NCBI GenBank assembly: GCA_030454085.1
Contig: JAKDJD010000006.1
Location: 29,666-93,665 of the forward strand
Reading direction: 5' to 3'
From: Kocuria sp.
Lineage (GTDB): Bacteria; Actinomycetota; Actinomycetes; Actinomycetales; Micrococcaceae
Length of the DNA: 64,000 nucleotides
Shown piece after piece: positions 50,596 to 58,497 of this stretch; position 1 is the first letter of the stretch, and every line of letters begins with the position of its first letter. The notes beneath the pieces are model-generated. The model was not told the DNA's origin and searched no databases. It saw only the letters and a list, made by a program, of their open reading frames with translations. The translations under genes and the position numbers were made by a program.

Positions 50596-51458
50596 CCACA
50601 GAAATAGCCAACAGAGACTTCCGGAGGCCCGGCCGTGGCCGAGGCATCCTGGACGTCCCCAAGCACACCTTCCTCCTCCGACTCCTGGTGGACAAGGAAC
50701 TCCAGGTCCGTTACCGGGGCTCGATCCTCGGCATTCTCTGGTCCTACGTCAAGCCGGGCGTGCAGTTCATCGTCTTCTATCTGGCCCTCGGCGTGTTCCT
50801 GGACCTCAACAAGAATCTCGAGAACTACGCGGTCTACCTGTTCTCCGGAATCGTGCTCATCAACTACTTCGGTGAGGCCTTTGGGAACGGTGCCCGCTGT
50901 TTCGTGGGCAACGGTGACCTGATCAAGAAGATCTATCTGCCCCGAGAACTGTTCTCGGTCTCGACCATCGGGGTGGGTCTCATCCACTTCGCGCCGCAAT
51001 TGCTGGTCCTGTTGATCGCGGACTTCGTGGTCGGCTGGCACCCGAACCCGATTCAGGTCGCGTGCGCCGTCGTCGGAATGTGCATTCTCACCGCCTTCGC
51101 CTACGGACTGGGGCTCATCTTCGGCGTGGCCAACGTGTTCTTCCGGGACTCGGAGAACCTGGTGGATCTTCTCCTGATGGTCCTGACCTGGGTGTCCCCG
51201 ATCATGTACGCCTGGGAGCGCGTGGCCGACAAGGCCCCGGAATGGCTTCTTCACCTGTACCTCGCGAACCCGATCACGGTGTCCGTGGAGCTGTTCCACT
51301 ACGCCTTCTGGTATCCGACCCTGGAATACGAGTGGCACGTTCCCCCGCATCTGCTTTCGTTGTGGACGCCACTTGCCGTGGTCATCGCCATCGTCACCGT
51401 CGTTGTCGGCGACTTGCTCTTCCGCAAGTTCGAGGGCAACTTCGCCCAGGAGCTCTGA
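50592..51458 (+). CDS. wzm: Polysaccharide ABC transporter permease (Wzm/TagG type)
   Basis: A 288-residue ABC-2 permease with six hydrophobic segments. The opening LLVDKELQVRYRGSILGILWSYVKPG is the conserved N-terminal amphipathic and first-span region of Wzm/TagG exporters; IYLPRELFSVSTIGVGLIHF is the second family motif. With the ATPase that follows it would flip lipid-linked galactan across the membrane, like Rv3783 with Rv3781. Confidence 0.9.
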
Positions 51459-51464
51459 TTCATC

Positions 51465-52259
51465 GTGTCTTGGCTCGACAATGATCCTGAACTCTCGAAG
51501 CCGATGCCGCCGTACGTTCCCTCGACGGAACCGGTGGTCATCAAGATCGACAACCTGGTCAAGCGCTTCGTTCTGCGGCACACGAGATCGATGAAGGAAG
51601 CCTTTGTCTGGCTCCTCAAGGGGCGCAAGGGCGACCTGTCGGAAAAGTTCAACGCCCTGGACGGGGTTTCCCTGGACATCCACGAGGGGGAGAGGGTCGC
51701 CCTGCTCGGGCTCAACGGCTCCGGCAAGTCCACCCTGCTCAAGCTCATCTCGGGGGTCATGCACGGCGACCAGGGAGACATCCACGCCCGCGGTCGGATT
51801 GCCGGCCTGATCGAGGTCGGCGCCGGATTCCACCCGGACCTGACCGGGCGCGACAACGTCTACCTCAATGGCGCGATCCTGGGCATGACCAAGAGCGAGA
51901 TCGACGAGAACTTCGACTCGATCGTGGAGTTCTCCGAAATCGAGCAGTTCATCGACACCGAGGTGAAGTTCTACTCCTCAGGTATGTACCTGCGGCTGGC
52001 CTTTGCCGTGGCGGTGCACACCGACCCCGAGATCTTCCTGGTCGACGAAATTCTGGCAGTGGGAGACGAACCCTTCCAGAAGAAGTGCATCAAGAAGATC
52101 AAGGAACTCTCCCAGCGCGGCAAGACGCTGATCGTGGTCAGCCACGATCTGGACATGGTCAAGCGCCTGTGCGAACGCGGCGTGGTGCTCGAGAACGGAA
52201 AGATCGTGGAGGACGGCGACATCCGTGACGCCGTCAGCCACTTGCGTCCCGATGGGTAG
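51465..52259 (+). CDS. wzt: Polysaccharide ABC transporter ATPase (Wzt/TagH type)
   Basis: A 264-residue ATPase. Walker A GLNGSGKSTLLKLI, Walker B EIFLVDEILAVGDEPFQKKC and the H-loop VVSHDL are intact. The signature motif reads FYSSGMYLRLAF rather than LSGGQ, which is the polysaccharide-exporter variant. There is no C-terminal carbohydrate-binding domain, so export should not depend on a modified chain end. GTG at 51465 lies six bases after the permease stop. Confidence 0.92.
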   Translation: MSWLDNDPELSKPMPPYVPSTEPVVIKIDNLVKRFVLRHTRSMKEAFVWLLKGRKGDLSEKFNALDGVSLDIHEGERVALLGLNGSGKSTLLKLISGVMHGDQGDIHARGRIAGLIEVGAGFHPDLTGRDNVYLNGAILGMTKSEIDENFDSIVEFSEIEQFIDTEVKFYSSGMYLRLAFAVAVHTDPEIFLVDEILAVGDEPFQKKCIKKIKELSQRGKTLIVVSHDLDMVKRLCERGVVLENGKIVEDGDIRDAVSHLRPDG

Positions 52260-52284
52260 ATCACCGGATCGCAACGACCGTTTT

Positions 52285-52325
52285 GTGGCCCACTGTCATG
52301 TTGACAGTGGGCCACTTCTCATTCT
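52285..52325 (+). terminator. Strong terminator after the galactan cluster
   Basis: A perfect 14-bp stem (GTGGCCCACTGTCA with its complement at 52302-52315), a 3-base loop and TTCTCATTCT. Confidence 0.82.
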
Positions 52326-52340
52326 GCCGCCGGGCAGGAG

Positions 52341-52346
52341 TAAAGT
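52341..52346 (+). promoter_or_regulatory. Candidate -10 element for a leaderless transcript
   Basis: TAAAGT ends seven bases before the ATG at 52354. No good ribosome binding site is placed for that ATG, although AGGAG at 52337-52341 would suit a TTG at 52348. Confidence 0.4.
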
Positions 52347-52353
52347 ATTGGCA

Positions 52354-53418
52354 ATGACGAATGTGCCGGGCCCCGCTGAGATGGTTGTGTACGTGATTGC
52401 CGACCCCGGCCTGCCCACCGGGCGGGTCTCGGCGATCCAGGATTCCCTGGAGAGCCGCCTCCAGACCCTTTCCTCTCTGAAGGTCCGGGTCGAGTCTCAG
52501 AGCGAGCTCATCAGGATTCGCCCCGACAACACCCTGGAGACCCGGGTCGTGGAACATCTGTCGGAAGGGCGGGTCGACGTCGTCATCCTCCTCACGGAGA
52601 TTCCGAGGTATCTGGACAAGCGCCCACTCATTGCCGAGGCCTACCCGGAAGAACGCGTGGCCGTGATTTCCTGCCCCACGTTGGGGGCCTGGGCCACCAA
52701 ATCCAAGCTGATGAGGGTCGTGACGGACTGCGCGTACCGGCTCATGAGCGATGAGCATGTTGCCGAGACATATGTCGACGACGGCTGGGGCAAATGGGTC
52801 GTCCGTGACGACCGGGCGAGCCAGATCATGTTGGCCGATCCTCGCACGGGCCTGCCGCGGACCGTCATGGGTGTGATCATGGCGAACGAACCGTGGCGTA
52901 CCGTACCCAAACTCTCCAGAGCGCTCGCGGCCGCCTCGGCCACGGGGGCCTTCGGTATTTTCTACAATTCGATCTGGCAGATGTCGGAGGCGCTCAGTAC
53001 GGGGCGCCTTTTCGTGATCTCGGTGCTGGCCGTCATTTCGATGGTCGGCTGGCTGCTGGTCAGCAACCGTCTGTGGGAACGACCCAAATACGACAGGTTG
53101 TCGGTCATCGTGCTCCTGTACAACCTATCGACCGTCACGACCCTTGTCTTCTGCGTGGTCACCCTGTATATAGTCCTCTGGGTCTTCATCTTCGTGGCGG
53201 GGGTGATCGTCATCGATCCGCGATTCATGGCCACGGTGATCGGCGGTGACGTTGATCTGGTCAACTATTCGGCGATCGCGTGGCTCAGTGCGTCCATGGG
53301 CGTGGTGGCGGGCGCGTTGGGGTCCGGGTTCGATGACCAGTTGGACTTGCGGCACATCACCATGGGAGCCCGAGAGCGGCAACGGGCGTACACTCAGGGA
53401 GATTTCTCGCAGGATTGA
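52354..53418 (+). CDS. Conserved membrane protein of unknown function; 3' end duplicated downstream
   Basis: A 354-residue protein. The first 200 residues form a soluble alpha/beta domain (MVVYVIADPGLPTGRVSAIQ...DVVILLTEIPRYLDKRPLIAE); then come four hydrophobic segments (FVISVLAVISMVGWLLVSN, VTTLVFCVVTLYIVLWVFIFVAGVIVI, AIAWLSASMGVVAGALG). The end reads LDLRHITMGARERQRAYTQ then GDFSQD. The LRHITMGARERQRAYTQ end occurs again at 55194-55250, followed by a different tail (QEPPTGPTVS) that stops at smpB. The gene therefore looks like the target of an insertion that replaced its last codons. TTG at 52348 is an alternative start. The function is not known. Confidence 0.75.
   Translation: MTNVPGPAEMVVYVIADPGLPTGRVSAIQDSLESRLQTLSSLKVRVESQSELIRIRPDNTLETRVVEHLSEGRVDVVILLTEIPRYLDKRPLIAEAYPEERVAVISCPTLGAWATKSKLMRVVTDCAYRLMSDEHVAETYVDDGWGKWVVRDDRASQIMLADPRTGLPRTVMGVIMANEPWRTVPKLSRALAAASATGAFGIFYNSIWQMSEALSTGRLFVISVLAVISMVGWLLVSNRLWERPKYDRLSVIVLLYNLSTVTTLVFCVVTLYIVLWVFIFVAGVIVIDPRFMATVIGGDVDLVNYSAIAWLSASMGVVAGALGSGFDDQLDLRHITMGARERQRAYTQGDFSQD
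53343..53393 (+). repeat. Left copy of a 51-bp perfect direct repeat (attL-like)
   Basis: 51 bases inside the 3' end of the membrane-protein gene are identical to 55194-55244. The two copies are 1851 bases apart and bracket the AT-rich island. The layout, with the repeat inside the 3' end of a gene that stays open, is typical of site-specific integration. Confidence 0.9.
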
Positions 53419-53883
53419 GGCGGGACCTCCTAGGGTAGCTACAGCCTCTGTAACGCCAATTTACCAACGATACAAAATGAATCTTCGTTCGGGCGCACTC
53501 CTTGACAATAAATTGATAGGAATCGAATAGCATGTGCTGATAGAACTCGACGATGCAGAGATATGTCTTCCAAAAATAAATTATATTCTCACCACTTTGC
53601 TATAGTAATTGGGTGACATTGGAACAGGGAAAATGAGTGCACTAGATCTCTAGTTTGAGATAAAGCGCCAGATGCTCGGCATAGATGGTTGCATACAATT
53701 CGATATTAGATAACAAGGTATTATTTCGCCAGCCCGTCGTTACTAGGATAAAAAATTATTTCTTTTCCAGTGGATGGTGGCTATGTTTCCATAATATTCA
53801 TAAATATCTAGCAAAATTCACTTAATAGTCTATAGTACCTCGGAGTGCTTATATCTAGTCTCGCACGGGAGGTGTCCTGGTGC

Positions 53884-54018
53884 ATGATGAACACTTTCAA
53901 TCCTAAGTTGGATGGAACCACAATTGTTCGGATATTGTTTATGGCAAGGGTGATCGGGGTGGCCAGTGCGCAAATCCGTTCTCTGGGAACAAACCGACCT
54001 AATGTGAGAATGGTTTAA
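53884..54018 (+). CDS. Possible 44-residue peptide in the AT-rich island
   Basis: An ATG preceded by GGGAGGTG about ten bases upstream opens a 44-codon frame (MMNTFNPKLDGTTIVRILF and so on) that ends at TAA 54016. A TATAGT hexamer lies 48 bases before. There is no homology I recognize, no signal peptide, and the frame could arise by chance; listed only because the ribosome binding site is good. Confidence 0.2.
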   Translation: MMNTFNPKLDGTTIVRILFMARVIGVASAQIRSLGTNRPNVRMV

Positions 54019-54608
54019 ACAAATCAGAGTGTTTCGATAGCTGGTGAAGGAGTCGTGCTCTGCGAATTATTTCTGATTAAATTCGTGCCCGAATGCAATC
54101 TTGGAAAACTTGTGCATGGGTGACTATAGCCGGGTAGTTTTCTGTTTGGGCGTGGCGTGCAGGTGATTCGGCTCGGTGAACGAGGCAAACCCGGAAGTAA
54201 ACACACTGCGTTTTGGGTGGGCCAAGGTGGAGTCGATGGGGCACGGAGAGGTGGATAGGTCATTGGCCGGTTTCACTGAGAATATCTAGATGTATGGAGT
54301 AAGACGCGATGCGTCCTTGTGTGCGATGCAAGCGCATTTTGTGTCGTGCTCCCCTCCATTCGTCCAGGCGATGCGGAGCTCCTTCTGACTGCGTGGTTCT
54401 GGATTTGGGCATCGGATTAGAAGGGAGGGGTTGGCTAGAGGGAGATGAATTCGAGGGTGGGCGAGTATATGTGATCCCAAACTTAGGAATGTGAAATCGT
54501 CATCGATTCCAGTACATGGAAATCTTGAAGTGGGAATTATTTACGAATTGACCAATCGCGTGGGGCCAAAATCTGCAATATTTAATCATTTTGATACGCG
54601 AGTCAGGA

Positions 54609-54637
54609 TTGACGTCACGAGTGGCATCAGATACTGT
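54609..54637 (+). promoter_or_regulatory. Promoter of the small secreted-peptide gene
   Basis: TTGACG (54609-54614), a 17-base spacer and TACTGT (54632-54637). The expected start point near 54644 leaves a 36-base leader with a strong ribosome binding site. Confidence 0.6.
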
Positions 54638-54679
54638 CGGCATCGTAATGATAGATCGCCAATAGTTAAGGAGTTTGGG

Positions 54680-54892
54680 ATGCTTAAAGCAATTGGTAAG
54701 ACTTCAGCTGTGGTTGCTGGCGCTACGATGCTTGGATTCGTTGCGCTTTCGCCTGCTAGCGCTTCAGAAGAAGTAATCCATGGACCGTACGATGATAAGC
54801 TAACCTGCCAATACTCGGCGGCAGCTGTGGGTAAGGGGGAATGTGAAGTGCATGATGATGGACAGTGGTGGATGCACGAAACGCGGTCGTGA
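54680..54892 (+). CDS. Small secreted peptide (70 residues) encoded in the AT-rich island
   Basis: ATG 54680 has AAGGAG six bases upstream and a promoter-like pair further up. The N-terminus is a clear Sec signal peptide: MLKAIGKTS (basic), VVAGATMLGFVAL (hydrophobic) and SPASA as cleavage site, leaving a mature peptide of about 40 residues that begins SEEVIHGPYDDKL. It contains exactly two cysteines (LTCQY and GECEV), 13 residues apart, enough for one disulfide, plus a Trp-Trp pair near the end and an acidic character. A longer frame back to 54491 has no start signal. No homology is recognized. It could be a bacteriocin-like or surface-acting peptide or a cell-wall-binding factor; this is not known. 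No immunity or export gene is adjacent. Confidence 0.72.
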   Translation: MLKAIGKTSAVVAGATMLGFVALSPASASEEVIHGPYDDKLTCQYSAAAVGKGECEVHDDGQWWMHETRS

Positions 54893-55277
54893 CATTAGTG
54901 GTATTCATGTGACGATTAGTAATCGAAATTAGTCGTAGACAATATGCAACTCATTTGTTGTTTTCGAGGGGGTGTTAATATAGATTGGTTTGTTTGAGCC
55001 TAGTCGGCCCTGCGCCAAGGTGTGGGGCAATTAGTAAGAAGCGGTGGGTTACGCGGTGTTGACCGTTGTGCTGGCACTGCGCAAGATAGACCAGATTCTT
55101 GAGGTGTGGCGGCCTGCCGCCTTTCCTCAGGTACCTAGGGCCACCTAGGGGTTTTGTGTTCGCCTTGGGGTCCAGGTTCGGCGAACAGATGACGGACTTG
55201 CGGCACATCACCATGGGAGCCCGAGAGCGGCAACGGGCGTACACGCAACAGGAGCCGCCCACGGGACCCACCGTCTC
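54893..55277. other. Distal part of the island and right junction
   Basis: After the peptide gene the sequence stays AT-rich to about 55000 and then returns to high GC. A small GGCGG/CCGCC hairpin lies near 55109-55122. From about 55162 a frame resumes that is similar to the end of the upstream membrane protein (ALGSRFGEQMTDLRHI against ALGSGFDDQLDLRHI) and runs into the right direct repeat and a TAA at 55279-55281. This is a 3' remnant, not a complete gene. Confidence 0.65.
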
Positions 55278-55281
55278 CTAA
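55162..55281 (+). pseudogene. 3' remnant of the duplicated membrane-protein gene
   Basis: An open segment encodes ALGSRFGEQMTDLRHI, then the exact repeat, then TQQEPPTGPTVS. Its stop overlaps the smpB stop by two bases, so this tail is probably the native chromosomal 3' end that was separated from its gene body when the island arrived. No start codon with a ribosome binding site precedes it. Confidence 0.6.
55194..55244 (+). repeat. Right copy of the 51-bp perfect direct repeat (attR-like)
   Basis: Identical to 53343-53393. Upstream of the core the two copies still resemble each other for about 35 bases but with several differences, while downstream they diverge at once. Confidence 0.9.
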
Positions 55282-55754
55282 GCGAGATTGCGGTAGCGCA
55301 TGGCGCGCTCGGCCTCGCGCTTGTCTTGTGCCTCGCGCAATGCATGCCGCTTGTCGTACTCGCGCTTGCCCTTGGCCAACGCGATCTCGATCTTCGCCTT
55401 CCCATCACGGAAGTACAGCTGCAGGGGCACGATCGTGTAACCGGTCTCCCGGGACTTCTGATCCAGCTTGTTGAGTTCCTGGCGGTGCAGGAGCAGTTTG
55501 CGGCGGCGTCGGGCCTCGTGGTTGGTCCACGAGCCTCGGCCGTACTCGGCGATGTGAATGTTCTCGACCCAGAGTTCACCGCGGGTCAGCTGGCAGAAGC
55601 CGTCGGCAATCGAGGCCCCTCCATCACGGAGGGACTTCACCTCGGTGCCCATGAGGGCGATTCCGGCTTCGTAGGTTTCGATGATGTGGTAATCGTGTCG
55701 GGCTTTGCGGTTGGTCGCGATGACCTTGCGCCCGTCGTCGTTCTTTGTGGCCAT
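55278..55754 (-). CDS. smpB: SsrA-binding protein SmpB
   Basis: A 158-residue RNA-binding protein needed for trans-translation with tmRNA. Signature segments: ATNRKARHDYHIIETYEAGIAL, GTEVKSLRDG, RRRKLLLHRQEL and the basic C-terminal tail GKREYDKRHALREAQDKREAERAM that enters the ribosome's mRNA channel. ATG 55754; the ribosome binding site is weak, which may mean translational coupling to prfB, whose stop is 46 bases upstream. The tmRNA gene lies 1.35 kb away on the other strand. Confidence 0.95.
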   Translation of the reverse strand: MATKNDDGRKVIATNRKARHDYHIIETYEAGIALMGTEVKSLRDGGASIADGFCQLTRGELWVENIHIAEYGRGSWTNHEARRRRKLLLHRQELNKLDQKSRETGYTIVPLQLYFRDGKAKIEIALAKGKREYDKRHALREAQDKREAERAMRYRNLA

Positions 55755-55800
55755 GAGTCTTGATCTGATTCTTCTGCCCGTCGGGGCATCGGCGAATGGT

Positions 55801-56919
55801 CTATGAATGATCCGTGTGGCGCCCACTGGCGCGCCAACGGATTCCGGCATCGATAAATTCTTCGATGGATCCATCGAAGACGGCGCTGGGGTTGCCCTCT
55901 TCGTGATTGGTCCGCAGGTCCTTGACCATCTGGTATGGGTTCAGCACGTAGGACCGCATTTGGTCGCCCCACGAGGCCTTGACGTCACCCGCGAGTTCCT
56001 TCTTCTTCGCGTTCTCTTCCTCCTGACGCTGGAGGAGCAGCCGAGACTGGAGCACGCGCAGGGCCGCGGCCCTGTTCTGGATCTGCGACTTCTCGTTCTG
56101 CATCGACACGACGATGCCGGTCGGAATGTGGGTCATGCGCACCGCCGAGTCCGTGGTGTTCACGGACTGCCCACCCGGGCCGGAGGAGCGGAACACATCC
56201 ACTTTGATTTCGTTCTCGGGGATCTCGATGCTGTCCGTCTGCTCGATCAGGGGGATGACTTCGACCGCGGCGAACGAGGTCTGACGACGTCCCTGATTGT
56301 CGAAGGGGGAGATGCGCACGAGCCTGTGCGTCCCCGCCTCCACGGACAGCCGACCGAAGGAATACGGCGCCTTGACCTCGAAGGTCGCGGACTTGAGGCC
56401 GGCTTCCTCGGCGTACGAGGTATCCAGGACCTTGGTGGCGTAACCGTGCTTCTCCGCCCAGCGCAAGTACATCCGCATCAGCATTTCGGAGAAGTCAGCG
56501 GCGTCGACGCCGCCCGCTCCCGCTCGAATCGTCACCACGGCTTCCCTGGGATCGTATTCGCCGGACAGCAGGGTCACGATCTCCAGGTCTGCCAGAGCCT
56601 TCCGCACGGAAACGAGTTCTGACTCCGCCTCCGCGAGGAGGTCGGAGTCCTCTTCCTCCTGGGCCAGCTCCACCATCGTTTCGAGATCGTCGATCCGCCC
56701 GGACAGCTTCTCCAAGCGATCCAGTTCGGTTTGCCGGTGGGAGAGCTCGGAGGTCACCTTCTGCGCGGCCTCGGGATCGTCCCAGAGGTTCGGAGCGGCT
56801 GCGGACTCAGAGAGGTCCGCGATCGTTGCGCGCAGACCCTCGACGTCGCTGACCTGCTCGATCTGGGCATAGGTGGCGCGGAGATCCTTGAGCGCTGCGG
56901 AGAAATCGGTGGAAGCCAT
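55801..56919 (-). CDS. prfB: Peptide chain release factor 2
   Basis: A 372-residue release factor that ends translation at UGA and UAA. The catalytic GGQ lies in [10 protein letters not shown], the RF2 codon-recognition motif SPF in [16 protein letters not shown], and [20 protein letters not shown] is typical of actinobacteria. The reading frame is continuous, so there is no programmed frameshift. ATG 56919. The gene is followed at once by smpB; the usual ftsE and ftsX genes between them are missing. Confidence 0.96.
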   Translation of the reverse strand: MASTDFSAALKDLRATYAQIEQVSDVEGLRATIADLSESAAAPNLWDDPEAAQKVTSELSHRQTELDRLEKLSGRIDDLETMVELAQEEEDSDLLAEAESELVSVRKALADLEIVTLLSGEYDPREAVVTIRAGAGGVDAADFSEMLMRMYLRWAEKHGYATKVLDTSYAEEAGLKSATFEVKAPYSFGRLSVEAGTHRLVRISPFDNQGRRQTSFAAVEVIPLIEQTDSIEIPENEIKVDVFRSSGPGGQSVNTTDSAVRMTHIPTGIVVSMQNEKSQIQNRAAALRVLQSRLLLQRQEEENAKKKELAGDVKASWGDQMRSYVLNPYQMVKDLRTNHEEGNPSAVFDGSIEEFIDAGIRWRASGRHTDHS

Positions 56920-57022
56920 ATTCGTCAAGTCTAGTCGATCCGAAGGCTCCGGGTCTCCGCGTGGCCTCGGTCGACGGATCGAGGCTTGGCGGCGTGGGGT
57001 TTTCAAGGGCTCGTGGACGGAG

Positions 57023-57028
57023 TATAGT
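57023..57028 (+). promoter_or_regulatory. Possible -10 element for tmRNA
   Basis: TATAGT at 57023-57028 with TTTTCA 17 bases upstream lies about 70 bases before the mature tmRNA 5' end, which is made by RNase P, so a longer precursor is possible. Weak -35. Confidence 0.35.
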
Positions 57029-57099
57029 GAAAAGGCCCGGACGGGGCGGGTGCCGACAGGCAACCCAGTCATCCGATGGGATGTTTGAAAAAAGCATAT

Positions 57100-57470
57100 G
57101 GGGATGATCGGTTTCGACGATGCCAGTTGCGGCAGGTGAAGCGGGCCGAGAATGCAGGGTCATCTCGTAAACGTTCTCTGCAAAACAATAAGTGCCAAAT
57201 CTGAAAAGCGCACTGACTTCGCTCTCGCTGCGTAAGTAGCCAGAGCAGTCTGCTAGCCCGGGTTCGCTTTCGACCCGGTTCCTAGTATCAGTTGAGAAAG
57301 CCACTGCTCCAGTCCCTCTCCGTAGGGGGCTGGTGAACATTTTGTACGGATAGGTTCGGCGGCAACCCGTTCGTGGGAGTGCCGGAGCCGAAAACACCGT
57401 GACACGAACTGCGCCCGGAGAAACCCTGGCAAAGCTGCATCGGACCGGGGTTCGATTCCCCGCATCTCCA
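57100..57470 (+). ncRNA. ssrA: Transfer-messenger RNA (tmRNA)
   Basis: The tRNA-like ends pair as GGGGATG (57100-57106) with CATCTCC (57463-57469), and the T arm is GGGG-TTCGATT-CCCC. The 5' part has the conserved GATCGGTTTCGACGATG stretch. The tag frame begins at the resume codon GCC (57194) and encodes AKSEKRTDFALAA with a TAA at 57233-57235, ending in the ALAA degron. Length about 371 bases; CCA is not encoded. It rescues stalled ribosomes together with SmpB, encoded nearby. The molecule looks intact, so the nearby island did not use it as an insertion site. Confidence 0.95.
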
Positions 57471-57477
57471 CTCGCTC

Positions 57478-57515
57478 AATGCCCGGCTCCCCCCCCCTCG
57501 GGGGAGCCGGGCATT
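57478..57515 (+). terminator. Intrinsic terminator of tmRNA
   Basis: A perfect 16-bp GC-rich stem (57478-57493 with 57500-57515) and a 6-base loop, then GTTGT. Confidence 0.88.
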
Positions 57516-57611
57516 GTTGTACCCCGGGCCACGGGCCGGTGTGATTGAATAATAAATAGTTGACATATGGAAAGACGGGCGTCGAGCCAACGGAAACGAG
57601 GAGAAGTCACC

Positions 57612-58382
57612 GTGACCAACAACCCCTCATCTGAGAACCACGAACCGGAGTCCGGAGGCAGCAGCTCAGCCCCGCGGTTCGGCCAGAACGACCCCCAGGA
57701 ATCCGCGGGCGGTTCCACCCCGTGGCGCGGTTCGGAGAACCGCGAGCAACCCCAGTACGGCGCCTACGGGAATGAGGGCTCGCCGTCGGGGCGCAAGCAA
57801 CCCTCATACGGTCAGTACGGCGAGCCCGGGCAGGCTCAGCCACAGTATGGCCAGCAGGGCCAACCCGGGTACGGGCAACAGGGCCAGTCCGGGTACGGCC
57901 AGCAGGGTGGCTACCAGCCCATTCAGGACAACGGCTACGGTCAGCAGGGGGAGAACGGCTACTACAACCAACCCCAGTACCAGCCGGGCAACTACGCCCA
58001 ACCGAATTACCAGCAGTATCCAGCGCGTGCCGGGGATCGCCCGAACGGTTGGGGAATGGGCCTGGCTGCCCTGATCTGCGGTATTGCCAGCGTGGTTCTG
58101 TGCTGGCTGGTCCTCCCCGGCCTCGCCGGAATCGTGGCGATCGTCCTCGGTATCGTCGCCATCAGAAAACTGGCCAAGACCCCGGGTGCGGGGAAGGCCA
58201 TGCCGATCATCGGCATCGTGTTGGGCGCGATCGGCGTCATCCTGTCCGTGCTTCTGGGCGTGATCTTCGCGATCGGCTTCTCGGTCGCCAACGAGGCGGC
58301 CGAACACTGCGGCGGATACTCCGCGGCCAACAGCGCAGGCTTCGAAGAATGCGTGAATTCCTACATGGAATCGGATTACTGA
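57612..58382 (+). CDS. DUF4190-type membrane protein with Gln/Tyr/Gly-rich N-terminus
   Basis: A 256-residue protein. Residues 1-145 are low complexity with repeated YGQQGQ and GYGQQG units. Two or three membrane segments follow (MGLAALICGIASVVLCWLVLPGLAGIVAIVLGIVAI and GIVLGAIGVILSVLLGVIFAIGF) separated by the RKLAKTPGAGKAM loop, the usual DUF4190 layout, then a short extracytoplasmic tail with two cysteines. GTG 57612 has GAGGAG eight bases upstream; a longer frame to 57567 is unlikely. The role is unknown. Confidence 0.82.
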   Translation: MTNNPSSENHEPESGGSSSAPRFGQNDPQESAGGSTPWRGSENREQPQYGAYGNEGSPSGRKQPSYGQYGEPGQAQPQYGQQGQPGYGQQGQSGYGQQGGYQPIQDNGYGQQGENGYYNQPQYQPGNYAQPNYQQYPARAGDRPNGWGMGLAALICGIASVVLCWLVLPGLAGIVAIVLGIVAIRKLAKTPGAGKAMPIIGIVLGAIGVILSVLLGVIFAIGFSVANEAAEHCGGYSAANSAGFEECVNSYMESDY

Positions 58383-58405
58383 TTTCTCCGAGCATTCGCT
58401 TCCCG

Positions 58406-58457
58406 CAGACATAGCGAGGCCCCGTCACCACTCGGTGTCGGGGCCTGGCTATGTCTG
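58406..58457. terminator. Large hairpin between convergent genes
   Basis: A 19-bp stem with a single mismatch (58406-58424 with 58439-58457) encloses an inner CACC/GGTG stem. It lies between the DUF4190 gene and hisN and could end transcription from both sides. Confidence 0.65.
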
Positions 58458-58497
58458 GGGGTACGGAACGGTGCGCACCGACCGGTTGATGAAGGGG

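Larger units (their letters stand above)
53419..54679. other. AT-rich island, mostly without recognizable genes
   Basis: From just after the membrane-protein stop, base composition changes abruptly to AT-rich, with runs such as AAAAATAAATTATATT and many stop codons in all frames. No integrase, transposase, toxin-antitoxin or phage gene is recognizable. Visible items are a TTGACA hexamer (53502-53507) with a poorly spaced -10, TATAGT at 53831-53836, a possible 44-codon frame at 53884-54018 and many GA-rich patches. It looks like horizontally acquired and decayed DNA carrying the small secreted-peptide gene at its far end. Confidence 0.75.

Noticed and set aside
54053..54121. 22-codon frame (GTG) after GAAGGAG in the island
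   Set aside because: The ribosome binding site is only three bases from the start codon and the peptide has no signal or known feature.
54975..55271. 98-codon minus-strand frame across the island's right end
   Set aside because: No start signal, no recognizable domain, and part of it is the antisense of the duplicated gene end.
55801..56919. Programmed frameshift in prfB
   Set aside because: The frame is continuous from ATG to stop; no internal TGA near codon 25.
57100..57470. tmRNA as the integration site of the nearby island
   Set aside because: The tmRNA is intact at both ends, and no copy of its 3' end is seen in the island; the flanking repeat is from a protein gene instead.
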